A stretch of 64,000 nucleotides of DNA from Nakamurella multipartita DSM 44233 (GTDB taxonomy: Bacteria > Actinomycetota > Actinomycetes > Mycobacteriales > Nakamurellaceae). The stretch lies in assembly GCF_000024365.1 (NCBI RefSeq), contig NC_013235.1, forward strand, positions 5,208,001 to 5,272,000, written 5' to 3'. The position numbers and the translations under genes are program-made. Shown piece by piece: positions 36,720 through 45,502 of this stretch. Each line of letters begins with the position of its first letter. Position 1 is the stretch's first letter. A model generated the notes under the pieces. It saw only the letters and a list, made by a program, of their open reading frames with translations. It had not been told where the DNA came from and made no database searches.

Positions 36720-38566
36720 CCAGCACCCCCCTGCCCGATCTGGCTCCGGATGCCGACGATGCCTGGCGCGGGGTCGCCGCGGAGGACACCGACGACGTCT
36801 CGACCGGCACCGGGGTGCGATTGCGCGCCCGATCCCGCCATCTGCTCCGGTCGCTGATTCGGCCGTACCGGTGGTGGGCCGCCCTGGCCGGCCTGGTCGT
36901 GGTGCTCAGCGAGCTGGCCTACCTGGTCGGCCCGCTCGCCGTCGCCTACGGCCTGGACACCGCGGTGCCCGCCCTGGCCGCCGGTGACGGCGGGCCACTG
37001 GTCACGGCCACCCTGGCCTACCTGGCCGCCGGGATCGTCAACGCCGCCGGCAAGGCCCTGTTCGTCCGGCTGTCCGCCCGGGTCACCCAGGCGGTGCTGC
37101 TGGAGCTGCGCGGGCGGGTCTTCACCCACGCCCAGTCGCTGAGCCTGGCCTTTCACGAGCAGTACACCTCGGGTCGGCTGATCTCCCGGTTGACCAGCGA
37201 CCTGGACGCCCTGGGCGAGCTGGCCGGCGAGGGGTTGGAGGGGCTGATCTCCGGCGTCCTGTCCGTCGTCGCGATCAGCGTCACCCTGCTGGTCCTGGAC
37301 GTGGACCTGGCCCTGGTGGCGCTGGCCGCGTTCATCCCGATCCTGCTGGCCACGCGGTGGTTCCAGCGCCGGTCCCGGTGGATCTACCGGCGGACCCGCC
37401 GGCTGATCGCGGCCGTCATCGTTCAGTTCACCGAGACCATGAACGGGCTGCGGGCCGTGGTCTCGTTTCGCCGCGAGGACCGCAATCGGGACATCTTCGG
37501 GGCCCTGAACGACGAGAACGCGCAGGCCAACGGGGACGGCCTGGTCGCGCTGGCGGTCTACACGCCGACCGTGCGGCTGCTGGGCAATCTCAGCCTGGTC
37601 GCCACCATGGTGCTGGGCGCCGTCCAGGTCATCGACGGCACGCTGGAGATCGGCGTGCTGGCCGCCTTCCTGCTGTACGTGCGGCGGATGTACGACCCGC
37701 TGGACGAGCTGGCCATGTTCTACAACGCCTACCAGGGTGCAATCGCCGCGCTGGAGAAGATCTCCGGCCTGCTCGAGGAGGTCCCGGGGGTGCCGGAACC
37801 GGCCTCGGCGCAGCCGCTGCCCGAGCGGATCGCCGGTGATGTCCGGTTCGCCGACGTCGCCTTCGCCTACACCCCCGAGGTACCCGTGCTGGCCCCGCTG
37901 GACCTGCACATCCCGGCCGGCCAGACCGTCGCGGTGGTCGGCGCAACCGGCGCCGGCAAGTCGACCCTGGCCAAGCTGCTGGCCCGGTTCTACGACCCGT
38001 CCGTGGGCACCGTGCTGCTCGACGACGTCGACGTGGCCACGGTGGCCGCCGCGGATCTGCGCCGGGGCGTGATCATGGTGACCCAGGAGTCCTTCCTGTT
38101 CTCCGGGTCGGTGGCCGACAACATCGCGCTGGGCCGGCCGACGGCGACCCGGGCCCAGATCGAGGCGGCCGCCGATGCGATCGGCGCCGGCGAGTTCATC
38201 CGGTCCCTGCCCGAGGGGTTCGACACCGATGTGCGCAAACGCGGCGGCCGGCTCTCGGCCGGTCAGCGGCAGCTGGTGGCGTTCGCCCGGGCATTCCTGG
38301 CCGACCCGGCCGTGCTGATCCTGGATGAGGCGACCGCCTCGCTGGATCTACCGGCCGAGCGCGCGGTGCAGCGGGCCCTGGGCACGGTGCTCGACCGGCG
38401 CACCGCGGTGATCATCGCGCACCGGCTGTCCACGGTGGCCATCGCCGACCGGGTGCTGGTGCTGGACGGCGGCCGGATCGTCGAGGACGGTTCGCCGGCG
38501 GACCTGCTCGCCGGCACCGGCGCCTTCGCCACCCTGCACGCGGCCTGGCGCGACTCCCTGGTCTGA
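36716..38566 (+). CDS. ABC exporter subunit 2 (membrane + ATPase), canonical catalytic site
   Basis: 616-aa half-transporter that pairs with the product of the overlapping upstream gene. Six-helix exporter domain (about residues 48-345), ATPase (about 375-610) with GATGAGKS, Q-loop VTQESFLFSG, signature GRLSAGQRQLVAFAR, complete Walker B VLILDEATASLD and switch His in IIAHRLSTVA. Together with subunit 1 it should form one active and one degenerate ATP site. Substrate may be lipid or drug. The divergent glycosyltransferase and distal LAL regulator are neighbours but do not define it. Confidence 0.92.
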   Translation: MTSTPLPDLAPDADDAWRGVAAEDTDDVSTGTGVRLRARSRHLLRSLIRPYRWWAALAGLVVVLSELAYLVGPLAVAYGLDTAVPALAAGDGGPLVTATLAYLAAGIVNAAGKALFVRLSARVTQAVLLELRGRVFTHAQSLSLAFHEQYTSGRLISRLTSDLDALGELAGEGLEGLISGVLSVVAISVTLLVLDVDLALVALAAFIPILLATRWFQRRSRWIYRRTRRLIAAVIVQFTETMNGLRAVVSFRREDRNRDIFGALNDENAQANGDGLVALAVYTPTVRLLGNLSLVATMVLGAVQVIDGTLEIGVLAAFLLYVRRMYDPLDELAMFYNAYQGAIAALEKISGLLEEVPGVPEPASAQPLPERIAGDVRFADVAFAYTPEVPVLAPLDLHIPAGQTVAVVGATGAGKSTLAKLLARFYDPSVGTVLLDDVDVATVAAADLRRGVIMVTQESFLFSGSVADNIALGRPTATRAQIEAAADAIGAGEFIRSLPEGFDTDVRKRGGRLSAGQRQLVAFARAFLADPAVLILDEATASLDLPAERAVQRALGTVLDRRTAVIIAHRLSTVAIADRVLVLDGGRIVEDGSPADLLAGTGAFATLHAAWRDSLV

Positions 38567-38594
38567 ACCGGCGTACCGCCACGGCCGGGGGGTA

Positions 38595-41384
38595 TCAGCC
38601 CGTCTGGGCCGTGGCCGCGGCGGCCACCTCGACGCGGGAGCGCAGCCCGGTCTTGTCCAGGATGTGCGAGACGTGTGACTGCACCGTGCGCGGCGAGACG
38701 AACAGCCGGGCCGCGATCTCCCGGTTGGTCAACCCTTCGCAGATCAGGTCCGTGATCCGCCGTTCGGTGGCGGTCAGGGCGGCCCACCCGTCGGCGCGGG
38801 TGCGATGCGCCTGGCGCGATCCCCGTCGCACCCCCAGGCGACGCAACCGGGCGAGCAGCCGGTCGCGGTCGACGGTGGCCCGCACCCGCTCGTACCCGGC
38901 GAGGGCTTCCTCCATCGCGGCGACCGCGCGGGCCCGATCACCGTGGGCCGCAGCCGCGCAGGCCAGCTCCTCCTGCGTGAGCAGCACCCGGTTGGTCAGT
39001 CCCCGGTCGCGAAACGCCCGGTCAGCGCGCTCGAGGTCGGCCAGGTCCGAGCGCACCGCACCGCGGATGAACTCCAGGACGCCGGGCGGGCGATGTCGGG
39101 GGTCTAGCCGCCGCACGTCCTCGACGACCTGCTCGACCAGCGCGGGCCGGTGGGCGATGAGCCCCAGCCGCACGATGTCGATCGCGAACTCGGCGCCCCC
39201 GAACCCGGGACGGGTCCGGGCGCGGGTCCAGTACGCCTCGCCCAGGGCCGCCGCGTGCTCGATCGCGCCCTCGGCCTCCAGGATCGACATCTCGGCCACG
39301 TCCATGTCGCCGCGGCCGAACTGATCGGGGAGCCGGCGGGCCCGGAACTCGGCCAACCGTCGGCGGGCCGCCCGCAGGTGGCCGCGACGGGCGTCCAGAT
39401 CGATCCGGACACCGACCGCGATCGAGGTCCATCCGGTTCCGGTTTCCTCCGCCACCTCCAAGGCCGCGTCGGATTCGGCGACCGCGCCGTCCCAGTCACC
39501 GGCCGCCCAGGCGGCCCCGGCGGCGACGAAGCCGAGGAACGGCGCCACCCACGGCCGTTGCGTGCGTGCCACGGCGGCACGGGCCCGCTCGACCTCCTGC
39601 ACAGCCGCGGCCGGCCCCTGCACGTCCAGCCGGAACAGCGCGGGCCACACGTTCGAGGTGCCCGGGCCCAACTCGCCGGCCGGTGCGGGGCCGGGCGACG
39701 TCGTCGCGAGCGCCAACGCGCGGTTCGCGTCGCCCTGCACGTAGGCCAGCACCGACGCCGTCATCACCAGCGTCGCGGCCGCCGCCTGGTCGTCCGCGGC
39801 CAGCGCCTGGGCCCGCAGGGCGTCCAGGTCGGCGAGCCGGTCGAAGCGCCCGCCGAGCAGCAACAACCACTGCCGCTGGGCCTCCAGGCTCCGGCGCACC
39901 GGCGGCGGCAGCTGTTCGATGGACAGGGTCCGGCCCATGCTGTCCAGGGCGCCGTCCACGTCGGCGCGGTTGATCTGTGAGGTGATCAGGACCCGTTGCA
40001 ACCCGGCGGCGACCGCCGGGTCCCGTACCTCGCCGATGCGTTCGCGCACCAGGCGCTCCGCGGCCGCCCCGCGGCCGGTACGGAACAGCTCGTCGGCCCG
40101 CTGCAGCAGCACCCGCTCGGCCGCCGGGTCGTCCCGGGTGGTCAGCCCGTCGGCCAGGGCCAGCAGGTCGACCGCGACCTGGGGGGCGAATGTCCCGCTC
40201 GCCGCCACGGCCGCATTCAACGCGGCCAACAGGTCCTTCCCGTCGGCGTCCCGGTCTCGATCGGACGTCGCCTGCAACAGGTGCTCGGCAATCAGGGCCG
40301 GGTCGGCCCCGCGGCCGGTCAGCACGGCCGCGACCCGCCGGTGCAGGCGGCGTCGGTCGGCCTCGGCGGCGCCCTCGTAGGCCACCTCGCGGTACAGGTC
40401 GTGCACGAAGTCGACCGTGCCGTCGAGCCTGCCGTCGACCGCATCGATTTCCGAGAGCACCAGCGCGACCCCCGCGCGCACGGTCTGGTCCACGGCCGGG
40501 GCCAACGCCTGCGGTGTGCTGTACAGCAGATCGGCGAGATCGCCGAGCCGGGCCGCGGTCCCCCAGACCGCCAGCGCGGTGAGCAGTTCGGTGCCGGTCT
40601 CGTCCACGCCGGCCAGGTGGGTACGGATCAACGAGTCCAGGGCGGTCCCGCGCATGCTCACGCCGGGCGCGATGTCGACCGCGTCCCGGCCGGCCGGCTG
40701 GAGCCGGTCGCCGCGTTGCAGCTCACGGATCAACTCGGTGAGGAACAGCGGGTTGCCCCCCGCCCCGTCCAGCACGCGGCGCAGCCGGGGCCCCGGCCAC
40801 CGGCCGAGACGGTCCCGGACCAGCCCTTCGGCCATCATCGGGTCCATCGGCGGCAACTCGACACTGGTCTCGACTTGGCGGACCAGCAGCTCCAGCTGCT
40901 CCGGCCAGGGGGTCGGCCGGGTGGACAGCACGACGGTCAGCGGCAGGGACCGGCCGGCCCAGACCATCCGGCGCAGGCCGGCCAGGGAGGCGGCGTCGGC
41001 GTGGTGCGCGTCGTCCACCCACACGACCACCGGCCCGGCCGCGCACAGCTCGTCCACCCGGTCGAGCACGGTGTCCGCGGGGTCGTCACCGGACGGCACC
41101 GGCCCGGTGAGCTGGCCGAGGACCGCGAAGGGCTCGTGGCGCCGGCGCTCGTCCCCGACCGCCCGCAGCGTCGTCACCGCCGTGGGCGTGGGTGGCGAGG
41201 CCGGGTGGGTGACGTCGTCGAGCAGGGACCGGATCAGAGAGGACTTGCCGATGCCGACGGGTCCCCGCACGCACAGGCTGGTCCCGACCCGGTCCGCGGT
41301 CGCCAGGCCGATCCGGGATCGCAGCAGCTCAACGACGGCAGCCCGATCCGGCGTACCCCCGCCGCCGCCATCGAGTCGCGCCAT
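38595..41384 (-). CDS. LAL-type LuxR-family transcriptional regulator with AAA ATPase domain
   Basis: 929-aa STAND regulator. N-terminal ATPase: Walker A GPVGIGKSS (K47) and Walker B VVVWVDDAHHADA, with the AAA_16-type core to about residue 330. A helical TPR-like middle follows. The last 65 residues are a LuxR helix-turn-helix (LTATERRITDLICEGLTNRE, RTVQSHVSHILDKTGL). ATG 41384 or GTG 41387 lies 5-8 nt after TATTCT (41398-41393 on the minus strand), so the mRNA is almost leaderless. It is convergent with the exporter operon. The membrane-protein and hydrolase genes just beyond are transcribed in the same direction toward it and could be its targets. Confidence 0.92.
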   Translation of the reverse strand: MARLDGGGGGTPDRAAVVELLRSRIGLATADRVGTSLCVRGPVGIGKSSLIRSLLDDVTHPASPPTPTAVTTLRAVGDERRRHEPFAVLGQLTGPVPSGDDPADTVLDRVDELCAAGPVVVWVDDAHHADAASLAGLRRMVWAGRSLPLTVVLSTRPTPWPEQLELLVRQVETSVELPPMDPMMAEGLVRDRLGRWPGPRLRRVLDGAGGNPLFLTELIRELQRGDRLQPAGRDAVDIAPGVSMRGTALDSLIRTHLAGVDETGTELLTALAVWGTAARLGDLADLLYSTPQALAPAVDQTVRAGVALVLSEIDAVDGRLDGTVDFVHDLYREVAYEGAAEADRRRLHRRVAAVLTGRGADPALIAEHLLQATSDRDRDADGKDLLAALNAAVAASGTFAPQVAVDLLALADGLTTRDDPAAERVLLQRADELFRTGRGAAAERLVRERIGEVRDPAVAAGLQRVLITSQINRADVDGALDSMGRTLSIEQLPPPVRRSLEAQRQWLLLLGGRFDRLADLDALRAQALAADDQAAAATLVMTASVLAYVQGDANRALALATTSPGPAPAGELGPGTSNVWPALFRLDVQGPAAAVQEVERARAAVARTQRPWVAPFLGFVAAGAAWAAGDWDGAVAESDAALEVAEETGTGWTSIAVGVRIDLDARRGHLRAARRRLAEFRARRLPDQFGRGDMDVAEMSILEAEGAIEHAAALGEAYWTRARTRPGFGGAEFAIDIVRLGLIAHRPALVEQVVEDVRRLDPRHRPPGVLEFIRGAVRSDLADLERADRAFRDRGLTNRVLLTQEELACAAAAHGDRARAVAAMEEALAGYERVRATVDRDRLLARLRRLGVRRGSRQAHRTRADGWAALTATERRITDLICEGLTNREIAARLFVSPRTVQSHVSHILDKTGLRSRVEVAAAATAQTG

Positions 41385-41417
41385 CACCCGGCAGAATAAT
41401 GGGTGATGCGCGCCGCC

Positions 41418-41444
41418 CGGGCCCGGCGAAGCGGACCGGGCCCG
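41418..41444 (-). terminator. Short GC hairpin after the 214-aa membrane protein gene
   Basis: CGGGCCCGG (41418-41426) pairs with CCGGGCCCG (41436-41444) around 9 nt, 15 nt past the stop of the minus-strand gene and before the start of the LAL regulator. Weak terminator candidate without T-run. Confidence 0.4.
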
Positions 41445-41458
41445 TTAGGTGCGACCGG

Positions 41459-42103
41459 TCACCCGGTCGGCCCTGCGGGCGCCGTCGTTGCGGCCGGCGC
41501 CTGGGTACCCCGGACCTGCGCGCGGACCTTGTCCGGGTAGCCGATCGTGAACTTCACCATGGCCACGATGACGACGATCGGGATCACCCAGTTCAACAGC
41601 AACTCGCCGGTACCGGCACTGCCGAGTCCGTCGCTGTAGAGGTCCAGGGCGGCCACCATCAGGCTGCAGATGCCCATCACGACGATGGCCACGCCCCACG
41701 CCGCGCTGAGCACCCGGTTGATCTTGTTGAACGTCGGCGAGCCCCAGTAGGCCTGCGGCGTCGACTGCCGGGCGAAACGCTCGGTGAACGGTGCGAACGG
41801 CACCAGGGCCAGGATGAACAGGCCCAGGAACAGGCCGACCCCGGGCACCGCCCACTGGTAAAGCCAGGCATCGACGTCGGGGCCGCCGACGAACCCGACG
41901 ACGGTGATCGCCCCCAGCGGCAGCAGCATGCCCACGTTGAGCACCGACGGTGGCCACACCGACTTCTGCGCGACCATCGTGCCGAGCACGAGCAGCACGC
42001 CGATCAGCCCGCTCCAGGCGACCGAATCGGCGGCGATGCGGTGGGACAGGAACGAGAAGGCGATCCACGGAATGAATCCCAGGATCAGGGGAAGCGGCTT
42101 CAT
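41459..42103 (-). CDS. Six-helix integral membrane protein, unknown function
   Basis: 214 aa with about six hydrophobic segments (KPLPLILGFIPWIAFSFLS, SGLIGVLLVLGTMVA, LLPLGAITVVGFVGG, PGVGLFLGLFILALV, AAWGVAIVVMGICSLMV, LLNWVIPIVVIVAMVKF). Between helices 4 and 5 a cytoplasmic-looking loop reads ERFARQSTPQAYWGSP. Not assigned to a family. It lies 64 nt downstream of the alpha/beta hydrolase gene on the same strand, suggesting an operon with that enzyme. ATG 42103 has GAAAGGTG before it. Confidence 0.75.
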   Translation of the reverse strand: MKPLPLILGFIPWIAFSFLSHRIAADSVAWSGLIGVLLVLGTMVAQKSVWPPSVLNVGMLLPLGAITVVGFVGGPDVDAWLYQWAVPGVGLFLGLFILALVPFAPFTERFARQSTPQAYWGSPTFNKINRVLSAAWGVAIVVMGICSLMVAALDLYSDGLGSAGTGELLLNWVIPIVVIVAMVKFTIGYPDKVRAQVRGTQAPAATTAPAGPTG

Positions 42104-42167
42104 GGCAGCACCTTTCGGACGGGGAGCGATCGGGTGAACGGATGGGCGCCGACGCGGTCGGCGCGGA

Positions 42168-43388
42168 TCAGCGCGAGCGGGCGGTGAGCCGGTCGGCGAG
42201 CCAGTCGAGCATCGGCTTGTTGGTCAGCTGCCGGCCCAGCGGCTCGCAGTGCCAGTTGGCACCCTCGTCGGCCGTGCCGGCCAGGAGCTGCTTCTCGCCG
42301 GTCAGCGCGTCGTACAGCTGCTGGCTCTGACCCGGCCAGAACTGCTCGTCCGCGGGATCGGTGATCAACAACGGCGTCCGGATCTGGCCCACCACACCCC
42401 TCAGGTCGTAGGCCATCACCTCGGTGAAGACGTCGAAGGGGTCTTCGGCCAGGCCGTACGGCCGGGCCCGGAACAGGAAGGTCCGCTCGGCGTCCGGATC
42501 CGCGGACATCTGGGCCATATACCCGTTGAAGGTGTCCTTGTCACCGCTGCGCAGCAGGCCCACCAGCTCGGGCGGGAGGTGTCCCAGCCAGGACGTCGAG
42601 ACGTCCATCACCCCGGGGTCGGCGACCGCGGCGACCAGCCGGTGCTCGAAGGCCAGGGCCCGCGGGAGCCAGTAGCCGGCCTGGCTCACGCCGTATCCGA
42701 CGAGGGTGTCGGCCTCCACGTCCGCCCGGCCGACCAGCGCGTCGATCACCGGGGTCAGCACCGCTTCCCAGTCCGGCCGGAACGGGATGCCCCGCTCGAA
42801 CAGCATCGACTGCTGACCGGGCCCGTCGTAGAGGAACACGTTCCAGCCCCGGGCCAGGGCCTCGGCGGCGCCGTTGGCGACCAGCGCCGTCCGGGACCCG
42901 TCGCTCCCGTTCGTCATGACCAGGGTGGTCCGCCGCGCGCCGGAGGCGTCCGGACGCAGCAGCCAGCCCGGCAGGGTCGTGCCCGCATAGGGCACATCGA
43001 CCCGGACATGGGCGCCGGCCGATGCGTCGATCCACGCCTGCCAGCAGTGCTCGGACGCGGCGAACGTCGGCCCGAGCACCGACTGGTCGGCCAGCCCGTC
43101 CAGGGCCCCCAGCGCGACGGCGAAGTAGTCGGCCGCGGCCAGGTACGCCCAGCCGGCCGTGGCCGGGTGACCGGCGGCGGTGGCCGCGTCCGCCCGGGCC
43201 TGCAGGTCGCGGGCGGTGGCCGACCACTCGTCGAACCAGGCCTGCGGACCGCCGCCGCCGATCCGGTCCAGCGTGGCCAGCACCAGTCCGACGTCCCCGA
43301 CGCCGGTCGCCGCCCGACCCAGCGCGCAGCGCGCCTCGAAGTCGAACCCCGCGTCCGCGCTGAAGGCGCCCGCCGCTGTCCAGTTCAT
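42168..43388 (-). CDS. Alpha/beta hydrolase, homologue of the 12.1-13.4 kb enzyme
   Basis: 406-aa hydrolase with a helical N-terminal region and an alpha/beta core. Nucleophile Ser is in GYGVSQAGYW; FLYDGPGQQSMLFERG and PFRPDWEAVLTPVID match the first copy (same length, same signature). Late motifs ITDPADEQFWPGQSQQLYD and GANWHCEP supply the Asp and His. Start ATG 43388 follows GGGGGAGCGGGAC; the in-frame extension upstream lacks a ribosome binding site. Probable operon with the membrane protein downstream. Substrate unknown. Confidence 0.82.
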   Translation of the reverse strand: MNWTAAGAFSADAGFDFEARCALGRAATGVGDVGLVLATLDRIGGGGPQAWFDEWSATARDLQARADAATAAGHPATAGWAYLAAADYFAVALGALDGLADQSVLGPTFAASEHCWQAWIDASAGAHVRVDVPYAGTTLPGWLLRPDASGARRTTLVMTNGSDGSRTALVANGAAEALARGWNVFLYDGPGQQSMLFERGIPFRPDWEAVLTPVIDALVGRADVEADTLVGYGVSQAGYWLPRALAFEHRLVAAVADPGVMDVSTSWLGHLPPELVGLLRSGDKDTFNGYMAQMSADPDAERTFLFRARPYGLAEDPFDVFTEVMAYDLRGVVGQIRTPLLITDPADEQFWPGQSQQLYDALTGEKQLLAGTADEGANWHCEPLGRQLTNKPMLDWLADRLTARSR

Positions 43389-43568
43389 GTCCCGCTCCCC
43401 CGGTTGTTCTGCCCGGTTGTCCGGCCTGGTCGTCTGTGGCCGATCCGGGTCTGTGGAACGGCACGGATCGATCCTGTCCCCGCCGGTGACCGGAGACATC
43501 CGCACAGTGGCGGATATCGGCGGCGCGGACCGGGTGGACCCGACTCGGCGGTGCGCCTGGGCCGCGGG

Positions 43569-44132
43569 TTACTGCACGAGCAGCGCGGCGATCCATCCGC
43601 CGACAACACCGACCGCGGCGCCGGCGGCGAACCACCGCAGCACGGGCAGGTTCCGGGACAGCCACATCGCGGGCACCAACCCGCCCGCCACCACCAGGTT
43701 GAGTACGACGGCCAGCAGCGGGCGGTCGGCCAGCCCGGCGGACAGCACCCAGATCGCGACGCCGGCCAGCACCGCGGCGAACGCGGCCAGCGGCAGACCG
43801 GTCGCCCAGGGCGTCGGTTCGGCGGCTTCGCGCCACTGGGTCACCCAGGCCCACTCCGCCGGCTCGTCGTCCGCATCGCGCTGGTCCCCGGCCTCGTCGT
43901 CGTTCGACCCGGCGCGGTCCGGCACTGCGGCCCGCGCGCCCGTAGGGTCCGGCGAGTCGGGCTCGACCTCGACGTCGGGCGTGCGGTCGGCGACGACATC
44001 CGCGTCGCCGACGACGCGCAACCGGGACCGACGAGCCTCGCTATCGACCGCACGGTCGGTCTCGGCACTGGCAGGCTCGGCGCCGGCCTGCGCGGTGCGG
44101 GCGACCGGGGTGGGCTCCGGGCGATCGGTCAC
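43569..44132 (-). CDS. Membrane protein with acidic N-terminal domain (DUF2537-like)
   Basis: 187 aa: an acidic, disordered N-terminal half (to about residue 105) and a C-terminal four-segment hydrophobic domain (LPLAAFAAVLAGVAIWVLSA, LLAVVLNLVVAGGLVPAMW, WFAAGAAVGVVGGWIAALL). From memory, the C-terminal part resembles the small DUF2537 membrane protein encoded beside the SpoU methyltransferase and SepH in mycobacteria (Rv0882). It follows the methyltransferase gene by 64 nt on the same strand. Function unknown. Confidence 0.7.
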   Translation of the reverse strand: MTDRPEPTPVARTAQAGAEPASAETDRAVDSEARRSRLRVVGDADVVADRTPDVEVEPDSPDPTGARAAVPDRAGSNDDEAGDQRDADDEPAEWAWVTQWREAAEPTPWATGLPLAAFAAVLAGVAIWVLSAGLADRPLLAVVLNLVVAGGLVPAMWLSRNLPVLRWFAAGAAVGVVGGWIAALLVQ

Positions 44133-44196
44133 CGGGGCACCCGCACCGGGGCGGCTGTCGAACTGCGCACCGGCCCAGTGTGCCGCACCGCCGGGG

Positions 44197-45003
44197 TCAA
44201 TCGGGGTCCGGATCGGTCAGCGCGGCGAAGGCGATGGCCGCGGCGGTGGCCACGTTGAGCGAATCGATCCCCCGGTGCATCGGGATGCGGACGCGCAGGT
44301 CCGCCGCCGCCATCGCCGCGTCGGTCAGGCCCGGCCCTTCCGAGCCGACCAGCAGCGCGACCCGACCCGACACCCGGGTGTCGGCCAGCCGGCACTCCCC
44401 GGCCGGCGTCAGTGCGATCAGCTGGAACCCGTTGCGCCGCAGCAGGTCCACTCCTTCGTCGAGCCACGGCAACGGCGCGAACGGGACGTGCAGCACGGTG
44501 CCCATGGACACCCGCACGCTGCGCCGGTAGAGCGGATCGGCGCAACCGTCGGCCAGCAGGACGGCCCCGATGCCCAGTCCCGCGGCATTGCGGAAGATCG
44601 ACCCGAGGTTCTCGTGATCGCCGACCCCTTCGAGCACGGCCACCGAGCGCGCTCCGGCCAGCAGGTCGGCGGCGGGCGGGTGCGCGACCCGGTCCGCGGT
44701 GGCCAACACGCCACGATTGAGATGAAATCCGATGACCTGGGCCATCAATTCGGCGTCGACCACGTAATAGGGCACATCCACGTCGGCCAGGTCGTCGGCC
44801 AATTCCTCGAATCGGCGGGCGACCCCGATCAGCGCCCGCACCGGATAGGTCGAGGCCAGCAGCCGGCGCACCACCACCGTGCCCTCGGCGATCACCAATC
44901 CCCGGCCGCCGGGGCGGTCCGGCCGCCGGTCCGCCCGCTTCAGGTCGCGGAAATCGGCCAGCCGCGGATCGTCGGCATCGCGCACCTCGATGCGCGTACT
45001 CAT
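44197..45003 (-). CDS. TrmH/SpoU-family RNA 2'-O-methyltransferase
   Basis: 268-aa SPOUT-class RNA ribose methyltransferase using S-adenosylmethionine. An N-terminal substrate-binding domain precedes the SPOUT knot. Motif 1 includes NLGSIFRNAAGLGIGAVLL, motif 2 ALLVGSEGPGLTDAAM and motif 3 IPMHRGIDSLNVATAAAI. Rv0881 of M. tuberculosis sits in the equivalent position near sepH. Whether it modifies 23S rRNA or tRNA cannot be told. Start ATG 45003. Confidence 0.9.
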   Translation of the reverse strand: MSTRIEVRDADDPRLADFRDLKRADRRPDRPGGRGLVIAEGTVVVRRLLASTYPVRALIGVARRFEELADDLADVDVPYYVVDAELMAQVIGFHLNRGVLATADRVAHPPAADLLAGARSVAVLEGVGDHENLGSIFRNAAGLGIGAVLLADGCADPLYRRSVRVSMGTVLHVPFAPLPWLDEGVDLLRRNGFQLIALTPAGECRLADTRVSGRVALLVGSEGPGLTDAAMAAADLRVRIPMHRGIDSLNVATAAAIAFAALTDPDPD

Positions 45004-45174
45004 GCCCCGGCCGCCGCGTCGGGGCGATGCTCGATGTTCACCTGGCCGACCTCCCGGCGATCATCCTGCCGGGTCCCCGGACCGGCCCCGGCACCGGGCG
45101 CAATCCCGTTGCCGGACGGGCGATCCCGCTGGACGGAAGCGGGTCGATGAGCCATCGTGGGTGCTTGTGTCACC

Positions 45175-45209
45175 CGTGACCGATCTCACAAAGTGTGATC
45201 GTCGTCACA
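45175..45209. promoter_or_regulatory. Two tandem CRP/GlxR-type operators
   Basis: CGTGACCGATCTCACA (45175-45190, one mismatch) and TGTGATCGTCGTCACA (45194-45209, perfect TGTGA-N6-TCACA), centres 19 bp apart. They lie about 170 bp before the SpoU gene and about 100 bp before the short ORF that leads toward the PHA operon. Confidence 0.65.
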
Positions 45210-45310
45210 GAAATGACGGAATCGTTAGCCGGTTAGCTACCTCGCTGCTAACTTGCGGATCGGAGTTAACCGGGAGTCACCGATCAACGCCCACGGGGCG
45301 AGGAGACGCA

Positions 45311-45433
45311 ATGCGCAGCACCGGAACGGCACCGCCGCCGTCACCACGGTCGGCCCTCGTGTGCGTCCTCGCCACCGGCCGGCCGGAGATTCGTCCGGTG
45401 CTGGTCGACCCGGCCGTTTCTACCCGATTGTGA
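45311..45433 (+). CDS. Short ORF (40 aa) with strong ribosome binding site
   Basis: ATG 45311 with AGGAG 5 nt upstream, in a leader-like stretch downstream of CRP-type sites. Product MRSTGTAPPPSPRSALVCVL followed by a Val/Pro-rich tail ending STRL; no known family. It may be a leader peptide or small protein. Composition alone does not prove coding. Confidence 0.35.
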   Translation: MRSTGTAPPPSPRSALVCVLATGRPEIRPVLVDPAVSTRL

Positions 45434-45502
45434 ATCCCTCGTCACACTGTGAGCTGCGCACAAAGGCCCTGACCAGGCCCAATCGCGCATAGGCTGGAAT
45501 TA

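Larger units (their letters stand above)
45004..45502. promoter_or_regulatory. Regulatory region between SpoU gene and the PHA operon
   Basis: 499 bp holding two tandem CRP/GlxR-type sites (45175-45209), a potentially structured leader (GTTAGC 45224-45229 with GCTAAC 45247-45252; GGTTA 45231-45235 with TTAACC 45266-45271), a 40-codon ORF with strong ribosome binding site (45311-45433), and the leaderless promoter of the XRE gene (TAGGCT 45490-45495, 7 nt before ATG). Confidence 0.6.

Noticed and set aside
45224..45310. Known riboswitch (ydaO/c-di-AMP or cobalamin type) in the PHA leader
   Set aside because: Some complementary segments exist, but the conserved core sequences I know for these classes are not present.
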